Below, one piece after another: positions 45,745 through 56,800 of a DNA stretch of 64,000 nt. Numbering within the stretch: the stretch's first letter is position 1; the number at the start of each line of letters is the position of its first letter. The DNA is from Channallabes apus (lineage: Eukaryota > Chordata > Actinopteri > Siluriformes > Clariidae), in contig CM060118.1 in NCBI GenBank assembly GCA_030522415.1, positions 15,070,651 through 15,134,650 on the forward strand, in the 5' to 3' direction. The translations under genes were made by a program, and so were the position numbers. The notes beneath the pieces are model-generated. The model had not been told where the DNA came from and made no database searches. It was given only the letters and a program-made list of their open reading frames with translations.

Positions 45745-48060
45745 GTTTAAACATGGCCGCAAGCCATCCCAGCAATGCCCATATTTCACAAAGGGGTCCA
45801 TTGTTTTGCCCTATTCAGTGTGGAGGAACTCACATGGTGAGCAAAGTCCCCTGACCCCTGAAAAACCCCACTGAAAAACTTTGGGATGAACTGGAATGCT
45901 GGAACTGGAATGTTTCCCAGGGCTCCTCTACCAACATCAGCGACTCATCTTACTAATGGGAATCGAACCCAGGCATGGTGGACGAAACACCTACCACTGA
46001 GCCACCAGTGCCCATTATATAATTGCAAAGGGAAAGGTGTTTAAAAAGCAAACATACTGTAGGTGTCTGCAAGCTTTTGGGTAGATAGCCTTGTGGAATG
46101 TCTTGGTGACAATGTTATACAGTATGTTATAGCAGCTATAAGCCATAGCTTCTTTTTTTTCTTCATCTTGAAGTTCATAAGACTGAGTGAGAAGACACCC
46201 TGAGACTCTTTCCTTATACAAATCTTTCTTTTTTTTAATAACACGAATTGATTATTATCCTTAGGTTATGTGAAGAATCAGGCATACAAGTCTCTGTAAA
46301 AGAGGTAAAATATACTGTAGAGGTTTCTATAGAAACGCTAATGTTCTCCCATTATGAAAGACACATTGTGTAACAGCTATCATTTCGATTGTAGTCAGAC
46401 CTACAGTGTGGTCAGAGCCATGCTGTTTTAGAGAAGTAATCATCACCTTCAGGTTTAAAGACACAGCGCTGTGTTATAATGAGTTATACAGTAATCTTAC
46501 ACTCATACCATTTCCCTGTCTGATCTCTACCATGTCTGTTCGTCAATTCTGGTAAGCGCTACTCAATCAGCTCGGCCCAATTAAGCCAGTGACTTTTCAT
46601 TACGGTTCCTTAAACAATGTTCTTCATTCTCGAGCCAGCCGTCCCTCAGGAGCCCCATGCAGCAACATGACCGATCTCCACGGCAAAAATATGTTGTTGT
46701 TTTTTTCCGCGTTTATATGCATAAACATAAAATAGGTATATTCTTCTACCAACAGCAAGCAAATGCAGTATACATCAACAGGTCAAAGATACAGAGATGC
46801 AGTACATTTGTAATTACATGCGAGCGCATGCCTTATGGTTTGCTTTCAGTAGGAAATTTGTCATCATAGATGCATGGTGTGTAATAAATAACTTGAGTGT
46901 ACTTGCCTTTACTTTGCAAATAGCTGCACTGCTTTGACCCTGGGATCCTATAGTGTGTTCGTTCTATGCTCTGACTGTTACAGCATGGAAAAGACATCGG
47001 AAAATGATTAGCTCTGGCATCAGATGGCTTTTGTGCAGAAAGTGTGAAATCATAAAATGTGGGGAATGTAGGTGTTATGGTCTAAATACCTTTTATTATG
47101 CATTACCGTATAATATATTATTCATGTCTGAATGAACAAATCCTCAACCAAGGTTGTACTTCAAGCATCATGACAGATTAAATACTGTACATCCAAACTT
47201 CAAGGGGAAAAAAAAACACACTCACCATTCAAGATTTTTTTTAAATGTGAGGTATATTTGAATACGGAGGTATACTATAACACGGAGGCGAATCAGATTA
47301 AGATCTAATTACAAGGTGCATTCCCAAAACAAGCGATTAAAAAGAAAACTGGCTTTCTGGAGGACAGTGTCTCGGTCGCAAGCAGCAGGATTTTTATTGA
47401 TCGGTGACTGGATCACAATGAAAAGGCCACTTTCGTCTCCTTGCCATTTCTAATATTTCCCTGTGCCCAGCTGTTACAGCAAACAGGAAGGGGAATAAGT
47501 GGCTGCTGGAAATGAGGATCCATTTATCTGCCTGTGGCACTGACAAGATAATAAAATAAGAGCTATCCATGCTGTAATCGGCCTTGTGATTCAGGGCCCT
47601 GTCATGTTCAATCAGATGGGTGAGGGGGGACTTTATAAATGCAGGAAGTGCTGGTATTCTCTCAACACAATGCGCTGATGGCTGGTGTGAAGCAGAGTTC
47701 ATAGGCGAGCTTTCTGTCTGTCTCGTGCTCTTGTATCGCAGTGTAAATGAAAGATCATGTTCATTTTCGTCATGGCGTAAATGATGCGTTTTTGACATCT
47801 GTTCTCATTTTCATTAGCTTTTCTTAGGATTGGACATACTGTACCTCCGCTGCGTCACAAACGTATTGTTATGCGACAAGGAAAAACATAGCATTTGACA
47901 GTAATCACATCTAAAGCATTTCTAGTTTTGTATTGTTTTACTTTTAATAATGATTTATTTCGCTTAGTATCGAGATTGTAATTCTACACATTCTCACTCA
48001 TTATTTGACCTAGTTCTAGACCATGGATTACGGCAGCTACATTTTTCAGGTGGATATTAG

Positions 48061-48084
48061 TAAAAAAAAAAAAAAAAAAAAAAA
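48061..48084. repeat. Poly(A) run
   Basis: 24 A, with no SINE or LINE body directly upstream that would explain it as a retroposon tail. Confidence 0.9.
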
Positions 48085-48114
48085 AGGATCGTTTGCATTT
48101 CAAAATATTCATCT

Positions 48115-48366
48115 ACTGCAAGGTGACACAGCCTCGGGCCAACGTGCACCGAGTTTGCATGTTCTCTCCATGGGTTTCCTCTGGGTACTCTTGTTTCCTC
48201 TCAGAGTTTAGACATGCAGATTAGACTTATTGACTTTTCCAGATTGCCCTTAGTGTGTGAGTAGCATCCCATCCAGGGTGTACCCCAAGTCCTCTGTGAC
48301 AGGCTCCAGGCATCCCGTGATCCTGTGCAGAATAAGAGCTATAGAGAATGAGTGAGTGAGTAAGTG
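48115..48366 (+). repeat. tRNA-derived SINE (family A), head-truncated
   Basis: The body starts at CGAGTTTGCATGTTCTCTCC and runs through ATGCAGATTAGACTTATTGA and a shortened GGTGTACCCCAAGTCC to GCTATAGAGAATGAGTGAGT. Confidence 0.8.
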
Positions 48367-48371
48367 ATCTA

Positions 48372-48690
48372 CTGCAAGGTGGCACTATGGTGTAGTGGTT
48401 AGGCCTGACGTCTCGTACTGTACGTCCAAGGTCGACTTCCTACTTTGGGTGCTTGGTTGGTTTCCTTCAGTTTCCTCCCACAGCTCAAAGACATGCAGCT
48501 TAGGCTAAATGTCTTTTCCAAATTGCCCATAGTGTGTGAGTTTGTGTTTTCTGTTCGTGCTTGTGCCTTCTGATGGATTGGTTCCTTGACCAGGATGTAC
48601 GCCACCTAGTTCCCCAAGTCCAATGGGAATGGCTCCAGGCCCCCTGTGAGCATTTACAGGATAAGCAGTAGAGAGAATGAGTGAATGAGA
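48372..48690 (+). repeat. tRNA-derived SINE (family A)
   Basis: GGTGGCACTATGGTGTAGTG starts the copy and GCAGTAGAGAATGAGTGAAT ends it. It follows the previous copy in tandem, and CTACTGCAAGGTG occurs at the start of both. Exon 5 begins about 95 bases downstream. Confidence 0.85.
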
Positions 48691-48784
48691 GTGATCTGCT
48701 GCACATTTGTACTGTATGTCAGTAGCGTAAACCCTGGAGAACAATATCTATATCTGTATTTCATGCCGCTTTCTCTTCCTGCAG

Positions 48785-48912
48785 GATTACAACGATGAGA
48801 TCAGGCAAGAGCAGCTGCGTGAGCTGTCCTACCTAAACGGCTCCGATGACCCAAGCAGAGGAAGGAGTGTCCGAGGACGTGGCATACGGCTAACCTCCAC
48901 AGCGGTGACACG
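48785..48912 (+). CDS. KHDRBS2: KHDRBS2 coding exon (exon 5): QUA2 and start of RG region
   Basis: The exon has 128 nt: 42 codons plus CG of a split Arg codon. It encodes DYNDEIRQEQLRELSYLNGS, the QUA2 segment, then DDPSRGRSVRGRGIRL and TSTAVT, the first Arg-Gly repeats. QUA2 extends RNA contacts in STAR proteins, and Arg-Gly motifs are typical methylation sites. The acceptor is CCTGCAG| and the donor CG|GTATGG. The segment after YLNG varies in the family; the fish version has DDPSRGRS. The next exon (RG/proline-rich) must begin with one base completing Arg. I did not find it up to 64000. Confidence 0.94.
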
Positions 48913-49689
48913 GTATGGACCGGTGCATCTTTTATATTATGATCATTATGCCGCCTCAGACGCAACACCTTTAGCTTTATGGAAATTTAAGTCATCGTAA
49001 ATCAGAGCTGAATGAATCTCATTTAGTTTGAGCAGCTAAATAAAAAGAAATACATATAAGACTGACACCCTCAGATTTTTCGTTCTCCCTTAGAAGAAGC
49101 TCAGAAAAATATGTAAATGTAAAATCATTGAAGTAGAGCCAGTTTTCAGGCTCAGACTGCTGTTGCGCTTGGTTATAATGTGCCCTAAGCACCTCTGGCT
49201 CAAAATGTCTCGATGAGGTTATCAGATGAAACTTTAATTGCCCCTCATCAAACACATCTTAGGCTTATTATAATGCATTATTCATGTGTCTCGTATCTCA
49301 AATATGTTCGCTAATTTATATTTCATACATTCTACACTTGCCCTGGCTTGTAGCAGTTTCAGAAAAGCAGGATTCCCTTGACAGAGTGACAGCTTGCGCT
49401 ACCGTGGGTGGTAATGGATTCAAAATGCGGCTCGGTAGCTTTACCTTCCCCGTAGTACAGTATGCACGGACCATTAGTCTCCTGTATAGCTTTGTAATCT
49501 TCCATTCATGCTGCTTATATATTGCACGGACAGAAAAAAAGTCACACACCATACTGTAGGAATTCATTCGAGTGCCTTTTGGGTTTTGATTAAGGTGCGC
49601 CATGTGGTGGGCAACACGTTTGAAAGTAATTCCTCATGCACCCAGAACCACACTTTCATTTCAGTCCACTTTTTTTTAAATTCAGGTCA

Positions 49690-50290
49690 TCAGCTGACTT
49701 CATTTTAGAACCTAGACCTGACCAAGTGAAACAACCCCAGATCATACCCATACCATTGCCTCCAGAGGCTTGTTCAGTGGCCACTAGACATGATGGGTGC
49801 ATCAACGCTTCCATTTTACGACACAGCAATCATTCTGGAATATGGTGAATCCGGACTCATCAGACATGATCACATGACCTTTTTCTTTTACTCCAAAGTC
49901 CAATCCCTAGCTGAGTGAAGCCTTTTTCTGATTAGCCTCACCAAGTGCTTTTCAGATCGGCACACAGCTGTTTAGCATCTTCTCATCGTATTGTGTATGT
50001 GAAAATGCTCTTGCTTTCACTATTAGGCGTCTCTATTTTTATTATTATCTTTTTTTTTTTTTTTACAATGCAATATCACCAAGCATTGAACCCCGTCAAG
50101 ATTTTTTTCTCGACTACATTTCTTCCACGATGTTAAAAGTTCAGCAATATCCTTCCAGATTTGAATGATAATTGGACAGATCTTAACCCAATTCCAGTTA
50201 ACCTAGGTGACAACAGAACAACATTCTAATGAATCTAAAAATGTCAACTGTGAATGTCAGTGCTGAATAAATTCTGGATGTCATGGAAGA
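49690..50290 (-). pseudogene. Tc1-type transposase fossil
   Basis: On the plus strand, CAAGTGAAACAACCCCAGAT, GGTGAATCCGGACTCATCAG and AGTGCTTTTCAGATCGGCAC with CACACAGCTGTTTAGCAT follow the order of a minus-strand fish Tc1-like transposase gene, from its central catalytic region towards its N-terminus. Many stops and indels break the frame. The ends of the element could not be placed with confidence (perhaps 49583-50330). Confidence 0.6.
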
Positions 50291-51510
50291 TCACATCAAT
50301 TATAAATATTAATATGCAAGTCATTAAGGTAATTGGACTTTGTGCAATTACGAAATAATACTTTGACTTTTCTTTTATTGTAAGTGCTACTTTGATTGAA
50401 GCTCTAGATCTTCTATGGGAAATAAGTGTACATACAGTATACAGTACTGTACATGTGTTAGGGCTTGAGCTTCTACCCTCCTGAACTAAAGCCAGAAGTC
50501 ACTATTGAACCACTGCTGAGTCCTACTGTACATGCAAAATATTTTTTAACAATCGCATTACTATCATATTACTACAGTATAATGATATTACTATTTCTAT
50601 CCTATTACTATCACATACTACATGCATGGCTTACTTACTGTACAGTATGTACTACTGCTACTACTATTGCAAAAAAGTGTATTTTACCACCATAAATCTT
50701 TATACTGTGCTGGATTCCTTTCCTGAAAGCAACTTCCCCATGCATTGCTACAGAACACATAAAAATTCACAGAACTGCCTGTTTATTAGATACATCTTTT
50801 AAAAACCTGATGAACTAGCAACTCTGTGAAGCTAAAACAGAAATCTAGGAAGAGTCCGGGTCATGGCCGGAGGCTTAAATATGACAAAGGAAAAATTGTG
50901 TTCTGCTGAATTGAGTCTTTAAATATGAGTATGAGCTACAGCACAGACTGCAGTTAGAGCACATAACCAGTGCAAGTAAAGGTGAAAAAGGAAGCAGACA
51001 GATTCAATTTCAGAGCTCTTATATGCATCCATGATCAAAAGAAGTTTAAAATGGCACACCTACTCAACCAGACTCAACTGTGTCAGTCTGAAGGTCAGTC
51101 TCTTATTCAGCAAAAGAAAATGTAACTTTTCAAACTTTTCAAAAGAGATGGTAATAAACCAGGCAGTAAAAGTTCAATCTCTGAGTTCTGTTAAAACGAT
51201 ATGACCTGATTCTGATCGGGTCACTGCCAACATTTTTATAAGTAAGTAAAGGTAAAACTTTTTCCCCCCTCACAGTCTGTATACTGCTCACTGTAAGTAT
51301 TAACCTGCTTGAACTGGCAGACATTTAATATTGTTATAATTTTGAACTGAAATAGACGTAATTGCAGTTGTATAAATTATTAGGAATCGATATTCTGTCG
51401 CCTATGAAGCTGGGGTTGGGGAAAATACTGTACATAAAACTTAAACGTTGTGATTGCATACTGTAAGTATTGCTATGAAACTCCTTAATTAGCTTTGGTG
51501 AAACCAGATA

Positions 51511-52075
51511 CAGGGTGGGTGAAAATTAACTAGGCAATATTTAATGGGGGCCAGGTGTAGCTCAGTGGTTAAGGCATTGGACTACGGTTCGGAAGATCCC
51601 AGGTTCAAATCCCACAACCACCAAGTTACCACTGTTGGGCCCTTGAGCAAGGCCCTTAACCCTCAACTGCTCAGATGTATAATGAGATAAAAATGTAAGT
51701 CGCTCTGGAAAAGAGCGTCTGCCAAATGCCTCACCCCATGATGCACCACGCCATTTTGCTCTTACTGTGCATGCGTGGTTAGACCAGCATTTTCCAGGAC
51801 GTTGGATGAGACTTCATGAATGGCCTCCAAGTAGTCTAGATCTCACTCCATGTGATTTTTTTTTTCTGTGAGGCTATGCAGTGGAGGAGGTGTACAGGAC
51901 AAAGCCTCGCACACTGGAGGACTTGGATCCAGGAGGTTCTTAGCATTATCCCAAATGACTTCCTTTAGAAGACTGTGCATTTCATCATCAGCCGTTTGGT
52001 GAAACGGGTTGACTTTCATTTTCCTACAGTATGTAATAAAGTGCATGTACAATTTGTTCCAATAAATATGTATTA
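51511..52075 (+). pseudogene. Mariner-like transposase fragment with SINE insertion
   Basis: CAGGGTGGGTGAAAATTAAC at 51511 looks like a transposon end. After a family B SINE, 51741-52000 translates in broken frames to HFALTVHAWLDQHFPGRWM, EWPPSSLDLTPCDFF and YAVEEVYRTKPRTLEDL. This is the C-terminal catalytic block (PDLTPCDFFLWG type) of a Tc1/mariner-superfamily group. Stops and frameshifts make it non-functional. Confidence 0.65.
51550..51735 (+). repeat. tRNA-derived SINE (family B), best preserved copy
   Basis: GGTGTAGCTCAGTGGTTAAG (A box), CCCAGGTTCAAATCCCACAA (B box), GGGCCCTTGAGCAAGGCCCT and the tail GTAAGTCGCTCTGGAAAAGA, GCGTCTGCCAAATGCC are all present. It lies inside the mariner-like fragment. 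Confidence 0.85.
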
Positions 52076-52151
52076 GAAATATGAACATTATTATTAACTA
52101 TTCACCTACCATGTAGAATGAAGATGACCAGTTGAATAAAGTTGTCCTGTG

Positions 52152-52928
52152 TGTCATGACACGCCAAGCCACAGCTCCGTCATGATCCATGTTTGTCAAC
52201 AACTCTCGCATGGCACCACGCCCCCTCTCCTCCCTGTACACCTGGACGCTATTAGTAATCAGCCCTGTTACCTATTTAAACCACACCCTGACACTGCCTC
52301 GTCGCCAGATTATTGTGTGCCTCACTAGCCCAATCTTCCAGCGATTTTTCTTCATTGTCTATTGGATCTTGACCACGCTTTGTTTTCCCCGACCACGATT
52401 TTGTCTCTCGTTTTTGGATACTTTACTCTGGATATTTCATGTTGCCGACCTCTTACCTGTTTACGACTACGAGCTTGGATCACGGACCCCCTCTCGTCTC
52501 TCCGGCTTCGACCTCTGCCTGCTTCACGACAACGATTAGCCCTCGCGGCTCGCTGAGCTCTCTCCCCCTCCATCCACACCGGCATCTCATCGCGGAGCTC
52601 TCTCTCTGCATGCGCTCGCTCTGCGCGCCGCCACAGCTCAAGCTCACGCTGCACGCGCCTGCATTGATCCCAGCTGTCACTCGCGCCGGCTCGCGCACTT
52701 CCGTGTTTACGCTACGCTTGCGTCACACGCATCGCCTCCCCATCTCGACACAGTCACGAGCTGGTACTCCGTGTTTCCGCATTTCGGCGAAGCCTCCTGC
52801 CTGCATAAGGTATTTTGCAACGCGGAATTTAATCACTGCCCTGCCTGCTTCACTGTTCACAAGCACCACTGTCTCCCATTTACCCTGTCTGCACTTGGAT
52901 CCCTCACGCCCCCTAGCGGCCCCTGACA
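52152..52928 (+). repeat. 5' LTR
   Basis: It starts TGTCATGACA and ends CCCTGACA, so TG...CA termini are kept. U3 is short (about 152 bases to the predicted start site); R-U5 is long and C-rich. An open frame starts inside it at 52439. No AATAAA is visible. Confidence 0.96.
52273..52314 (+). promoter_or_regulatory. LTR promoter: TATA-like box and predicted transcript start
   Basis: TATTTAAA at 52273-52280 is a TATA-like box. Thirty-one bases after its start, at 52304, begins GCCAGATTATT, which is exactly complementary to the sequence next to the LTR (52930-52940). In Tf1-type elements the first 11 bases of the transcript pair with the primer site, so 52304 is the likely start. The 3' LTR equivalent is 57357. 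Confidence 0.75.
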
Positions 52929-52948
52929 GAATAATCTGGCCATACTAA
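52439..52948 (+). CDS. Leader ORF of the retrotransposon, 169 codons, unknown
   Basis: If transcription starts at 52304, the first AUG is at 52439. It opens a 169-codon frame crossing the LTR end and stopping at 52946-52948, one base before the gag AUG. The product would be rich in Ser, Thr, Pro, Leu and basic residues, with no domain I recognise. The frame may be a chance result of a C/T-rich, stop-poor leader. It is listed because its position would matter for gag translation. The 3' LTR carries the same frame with a different end. Confidence 0.25.
   Translation: MLPTSYLFTTTSLDHGPPLVSPASTSACFTTTISPRGSLSSLPLHPHRHLIAELSLCMRSLCAPPQLKLTLHAPALIPAVTRAGSRTSVFTLRLRHTHRLPISTQSRAGTPCFRISAKPPACIRYFATRNLITALPASLFTSTTVSHLPCLHLDPSRPLAAPDRIIWPY
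52930..52940 (+). promoter_or_regulatory. Self-priming primer-binding site
   Basis: AATAATCTGGC lies one base after the 5' LTR. Instead of matching the 3' end of a common tRNA, it is the exact complement of GCCAGATTATT at 52304-52314. This is the arrangement of Tf1/sushi-group elements, where the folded 5' end of the RNA primes reverse transcription. Confidence 0.8.
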
Positions 52949-52949
52949 A

Positions 52950-53858
52950 ATGGATCCAGCAGAGGCAGCTCACCTGAGAGGAGCATTAGAGAGTCAAGGA
53001 GTACTCTTAGGCGCCCACCAGCAGGAAATAAGACAGATCACGAGCTCACTTCAAAGCATCACGGAAACACTGCAGTCTCTCTCCGCTCAGGTTGGGAACC
53101 TACAACCTCCTGCACACACTCCTCAGCCCCTCCCTCCAACACTCTCGCCTGGCCTAGAGCCCCGCCTGCCAGCACCGCCCACCTATGATGGAGATCCAGC
53201 CACCTGCCGCTCCTTTTTGTCTCAATGCTCTCTCGTCCTGGAACTACAGGCCACATCATTTCCCACGGAGCGTTCCAAGGTGGCCTACATCATCACCCTC
53301 CTGTCAGGAAAGGCGAGAGAGTGGGGGACGGCATTGTGGGATGCCCAAGTCCCGTGCTGCTTCGCCTATAGGACCTTCACGGATGAAATGAGGAAGGTCT
53401 TTGACCGCTCCTTTACGGGACATCAAGCGGCTGATCACATCCTTCAGCTACGTCAAGGAATTCGTTCCGTTTCTGATTATGCCATCGAATTTCGGACCCT
53501 GGCTCCCTCTTGCGACTGGGACGAGAGGGCCCTCTTCGACTGCTTTTTTCATGGGCTCTCAGACCCAATTAAGGACGAGCTGGCGGCCCGGGAGCTGCCC
53601 TCGAACTTACAAGGACTCATCGACTTAACGACCCGCATTGATGACCGTAAACGGGCACGCCGAAAGGAGCAGCAGCCTTATCGCGAACCACGCACCCCAA
53701 CACTCACCCTGGCCACACCCCAGCCACCCCCTGAGCCCATGCAGATAGGCCGTGCACGCATCTCGCCGGAGGAGCGTCAGCGCCGTAGAAATGAGGGCGC
53801 CTGTTTCTACTGTGGCCAGGTCGGCCATGTTGTGCGATCCTGTCCACTAAAAGGCTAG
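52950..53858 (+). CDS. gag: Retrotransposon Gag (nucleocapsid with CCHC knuckle)
   Basis: This 302-residue protein forms the particle that packages element RNA in the cytoplasm. It starts at the first ATG after the primer site (context AAAATGG). Residues 1-50 look coiled ([20 protein letters not shown]), 52-85 are Pro-rich, and the central part ([20 protein letters not shown] onward) is the capsid-like domain of Ty3/gypsy Gag. The C-terminus has one zinc knuckle, [14 protein letters not shown] at residues 285-298 (C-X2-C-X4-H-X4-C). It ends in TAG at 53856-53858. The pol frame is -1 relative to gag and open from 53795. Sushi-type gag genes are the source of the domesticated mammalian PEG10/RTL genes. 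This copy looks intact. Confidence 0.93.
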   Translation: MDPAEAAHLRGALESQGVLLGAHQQEIRQITSSLQSITETLQSLSAQVGNLQPPAHTPQPLPPTLSPGLEPRLPAPPTYDGDPATCRSFLSQCSLVLELQATSFPTERSKVAYIITLLSGKAREWGTALWDAQVPCCFAYRTFTDEMRKVFDRSFTGHQAADHILQLRQGIRSVSDYAIEFRTLAPSCDWDERALFDCFFHGLSDPIKDELAARELPSNLQGLIDLTTRIDDRKRARRKEQQPYREPRTPTLTLATPQPPPEPMQIGRARISPEERQRRRNEGACFYCGQVGHVVRSCPLKG

Positions 53859-53878
53859 GCCCCCCCGTAGTTCTGGGG

Positions 53879-56800
53879 ATGCAGGGGGGCCCAGCATCTG
53901 TTTCTTCCCCGGACCAGCGATCATGCTTCTCCGTAACTCTGACCCACGGCGACCAATCCTATGCCACGTACGCACTAGTGGACTCCGGGGCTGATCAGAA
54001 TCTAATTTCTTCCTCCATTGTTTCAAACTTCAAGATCCCCCTCACGCCCCTGCATCAACCCTTTACGGTTCAGGCTCTTGATGGCAGCAGACTCTCCCCC
54101 ATCACTCATCGCACCAACCCCGTGACCCTGCAGTTTTCAGGCAATCACACTGAAACGATTACCTTCCTAACCGTTCAAAATTCCCATGCACCCATCGTTC
54201 TGGGCCTCCCTTGGCTAAGACTACACAACCCGCACATCGACTGGATTAAAAGGAGAGTCCTGGACTGGAGTCCCACCTGCCTCTCTTCATGCTTACGTTC
54301 AGCACATATGGGCCGAAGTTTACCCACGCCACAAGAGGAAACTCCCGACCTAACCAAGTTACCCACGGACTATCATGACCTTCGGCAGGTGTTTAGCAAA
54401 TCACGGGCCACCTCCCTACCCCCGCATCGCCCCTATGACTGTGCTATCGACCTCCTCCCAGGCACCTCACCACCTAAGGGGCGACTGTACTCCCTCTCCC
54501 GCCCCGAGAGAGAGGCAATGGAACAGTATATAAAGGAATCACTTGCAGCTGGGATCATCCGCCCATCCTCTTCACCAGCAGGGGCTGGGTTTTTCTTCGT
54601 TGAAAAGAAGGATAAGTCCCTCAGACCCTGTATCGATTATAGGGGGTTGAACGAGATCACGATTAAGAACCGTTACCCTCTCCCCTTGATGTCGTCGGCC
54701 TTTGAACTTCTCCAGGACGCCCGCATCTATACTAAGTTAGATTTAAGGAACGCCTACCACCTTGTCAGGATACGGGAGGGCGACGAATGGAAGACCGCCT
54801 TTAACACACCTACCGGCCATTATGAGTACCTAGTGGTCCCATTCGGCCTAACCAACGCGCCGGCAGTATTCCAGGCCCTAATCAATGATGTCCTCAGAGA
54901 CTTTCTTAATGTTTTCGTCTTCGCTTATCTGGATGATATCCTGATTTTTTCACGTTCGGTGAGGGAACACAAGCTCCATGTGCGCCAGGTCCTGCAACGG
55001 CTCCTGGAGAATAAGCTCTACATCAAGGCAGAGAAATGTGAATTTCATTGTACCTCCACGTCCTTTCTAGGATACTTCATTTCCCCTGCAGGCATCCAGA
55101 TGGACCCCACCAAGGTGAAGGCAGTCACGGACTGGCCAGTACCGACCTCAAGACGCGAACTCCAGCGGTTCTTGGGATTCGCAAACTTCTATCGACGTTT
55201 TATTCGAAGCTACAGCATGGTGGCAACCCCACTCACGACACTTACGTCCTCCAAGATCCCATTCCGATGGAACCCCCAGGCTGACATAGCCTTCAAGGAT
55301 CTCAAGTCCCGCTTCACTACGGCACCCATCCTTATTTTTCCCGAACCCTCCCTCCAGTTTATCGTGGAAGTAGACGCGTCTGAGACTGGAGTAGGCGCCG
55401 TCCTGTCCCAGAGATCCACAAAGGATGCTAAAATCCACCCATGCTCCTTCTTCTCCCGCCGACTCACACCTGCTGAACGCAATTACGGTATTGGGGACCG
55501 TGAACTCTTGGCGATCAAGTTGGCCTTGGAAGAATGGAGACACTGGCTAGAAGGGGCGGACCACCCCTTCCTCGTATGGACCGACCATAAAAACCTGGAG
55601 TACTTGAAGACAGCGAAGAGACTTAACTCACGCCAAGCACGATGGTCACTATTTTTCTCCCGTTTCCGATTCACACTGTCATATCGCCCTGGCTCCAAGA
55701 ACATCAAGCCTGATGCCCTCTCCCGACAATTCTCCACCCCTCAGGATTCATCCATAACGGAGGTGATTCTTCCTCCTCACTGCCTGGTAGCAATGCTCCA
55801 ATTCAACGTGGAACGTCTGGTTCAACAGACCCTCGAACGAGAACCCGGCCCAAGCACCGTTCCACCCAACAAGCTCTTCGTCCCAGCTTCTGTGAGACCA
55901 CAGGTGCTTGACTGGGCCCACAGCTCCAGACTGGCTTGCCACCCTGGGGCCGCACGTACGCTCTCCCTCCTACGCCAACGTTTTTGGTGGTCCACCATGA
56001 AAGAAGATGTCAAGAGCCTTGTGGCTTCCTGCGACACCTGTACCAGAAATAAAACAACCAACCGCTCCCCTGAGGGTCTCCTTAGACCCCTCCCCATCCC
56101 TCACCGCCCCTGGTCACACATCTCCATCGACTTCGTCACTGGCCTGCCTCCTTCCCAAAATAACACGTGCATATTAACTATCGTGGACCGCTTTTCCAAA
56201 TCGGCGCATTTCATCCCACTATCCAAACTCCCATCGGCCAAGGAAACAGCCGAACTCCTAATTAATCATGTCTTTCGACTTCACGGACTTCCCGTCGACA
56301 TTGTCTCAGACAGGGGTCCTCAGTTTTCTGCCCAGTTCTGGAAGGCCTTTTGTAACCTTGTCGGCGCCAACCCCAGCCTCTCATCCGGATTTCATCCCCA
56401 AACCAACGGTCAAACAGAACGAGTGAACCAAGAGTTGGAGAAATCCTTAAGATGCATGGCCTCGCGGGATCCATCCTCCTGGAGTCGTTTCCTACCATGG
56501 GTCGAGTACGCCCACAACTCGCTCCCTACCTCCTCGACAGGCATGTCCCCTTTCCACTGCTGTCTGGGGTATCAACCACCCCTCTTCCCGGTCCAAGAAA
56601 AGGAAGTAGCAGTACCCTCAGCCCAAACCTTTGTCCGTCGCTGCAAAAGAACATGGCAACACGCCCGGCAGCAGCTCCTACGCACTGTAAGCACTTTTCA
56701 ACGCCAGGCAAATCGTCATCGGTCACCAGCTCCCAACTACCGTATCGGCCAAAGGGTCATGCTGTCTACACGGGACCTCCCACTCAAGACCACGTCCAGA

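Larger units (their letters stand above)
39603..48784 (+). other. KHDRBS2: KHDRBS2 intron 4 (9.2 kb)
   Basis: The intron runs from GTAAGT to TCCTGCAG. Identified contents are the second copy of the exon 4-flanking duplication, a Tc1 fossil, three adjacent SINEs, a hAT MITE with a nested SINE, and two further SINEs just before exon 5. No gene or classifiable repeat is seen in about 39815-40500, 41535-43015, 43650-45050 and 45755-48110. The 47240-47800 stretch is notably free of repeats and of high complexity. Confidence 0.85.

Noticed and set aside
52352..52654. 100-residue minus-strand frame in the LTRs (also 57405-57707)
   Set aside because: It is the antisense shadow of a stop-poor C-rich LTR, duplicated only because the LTRs are duplicated.
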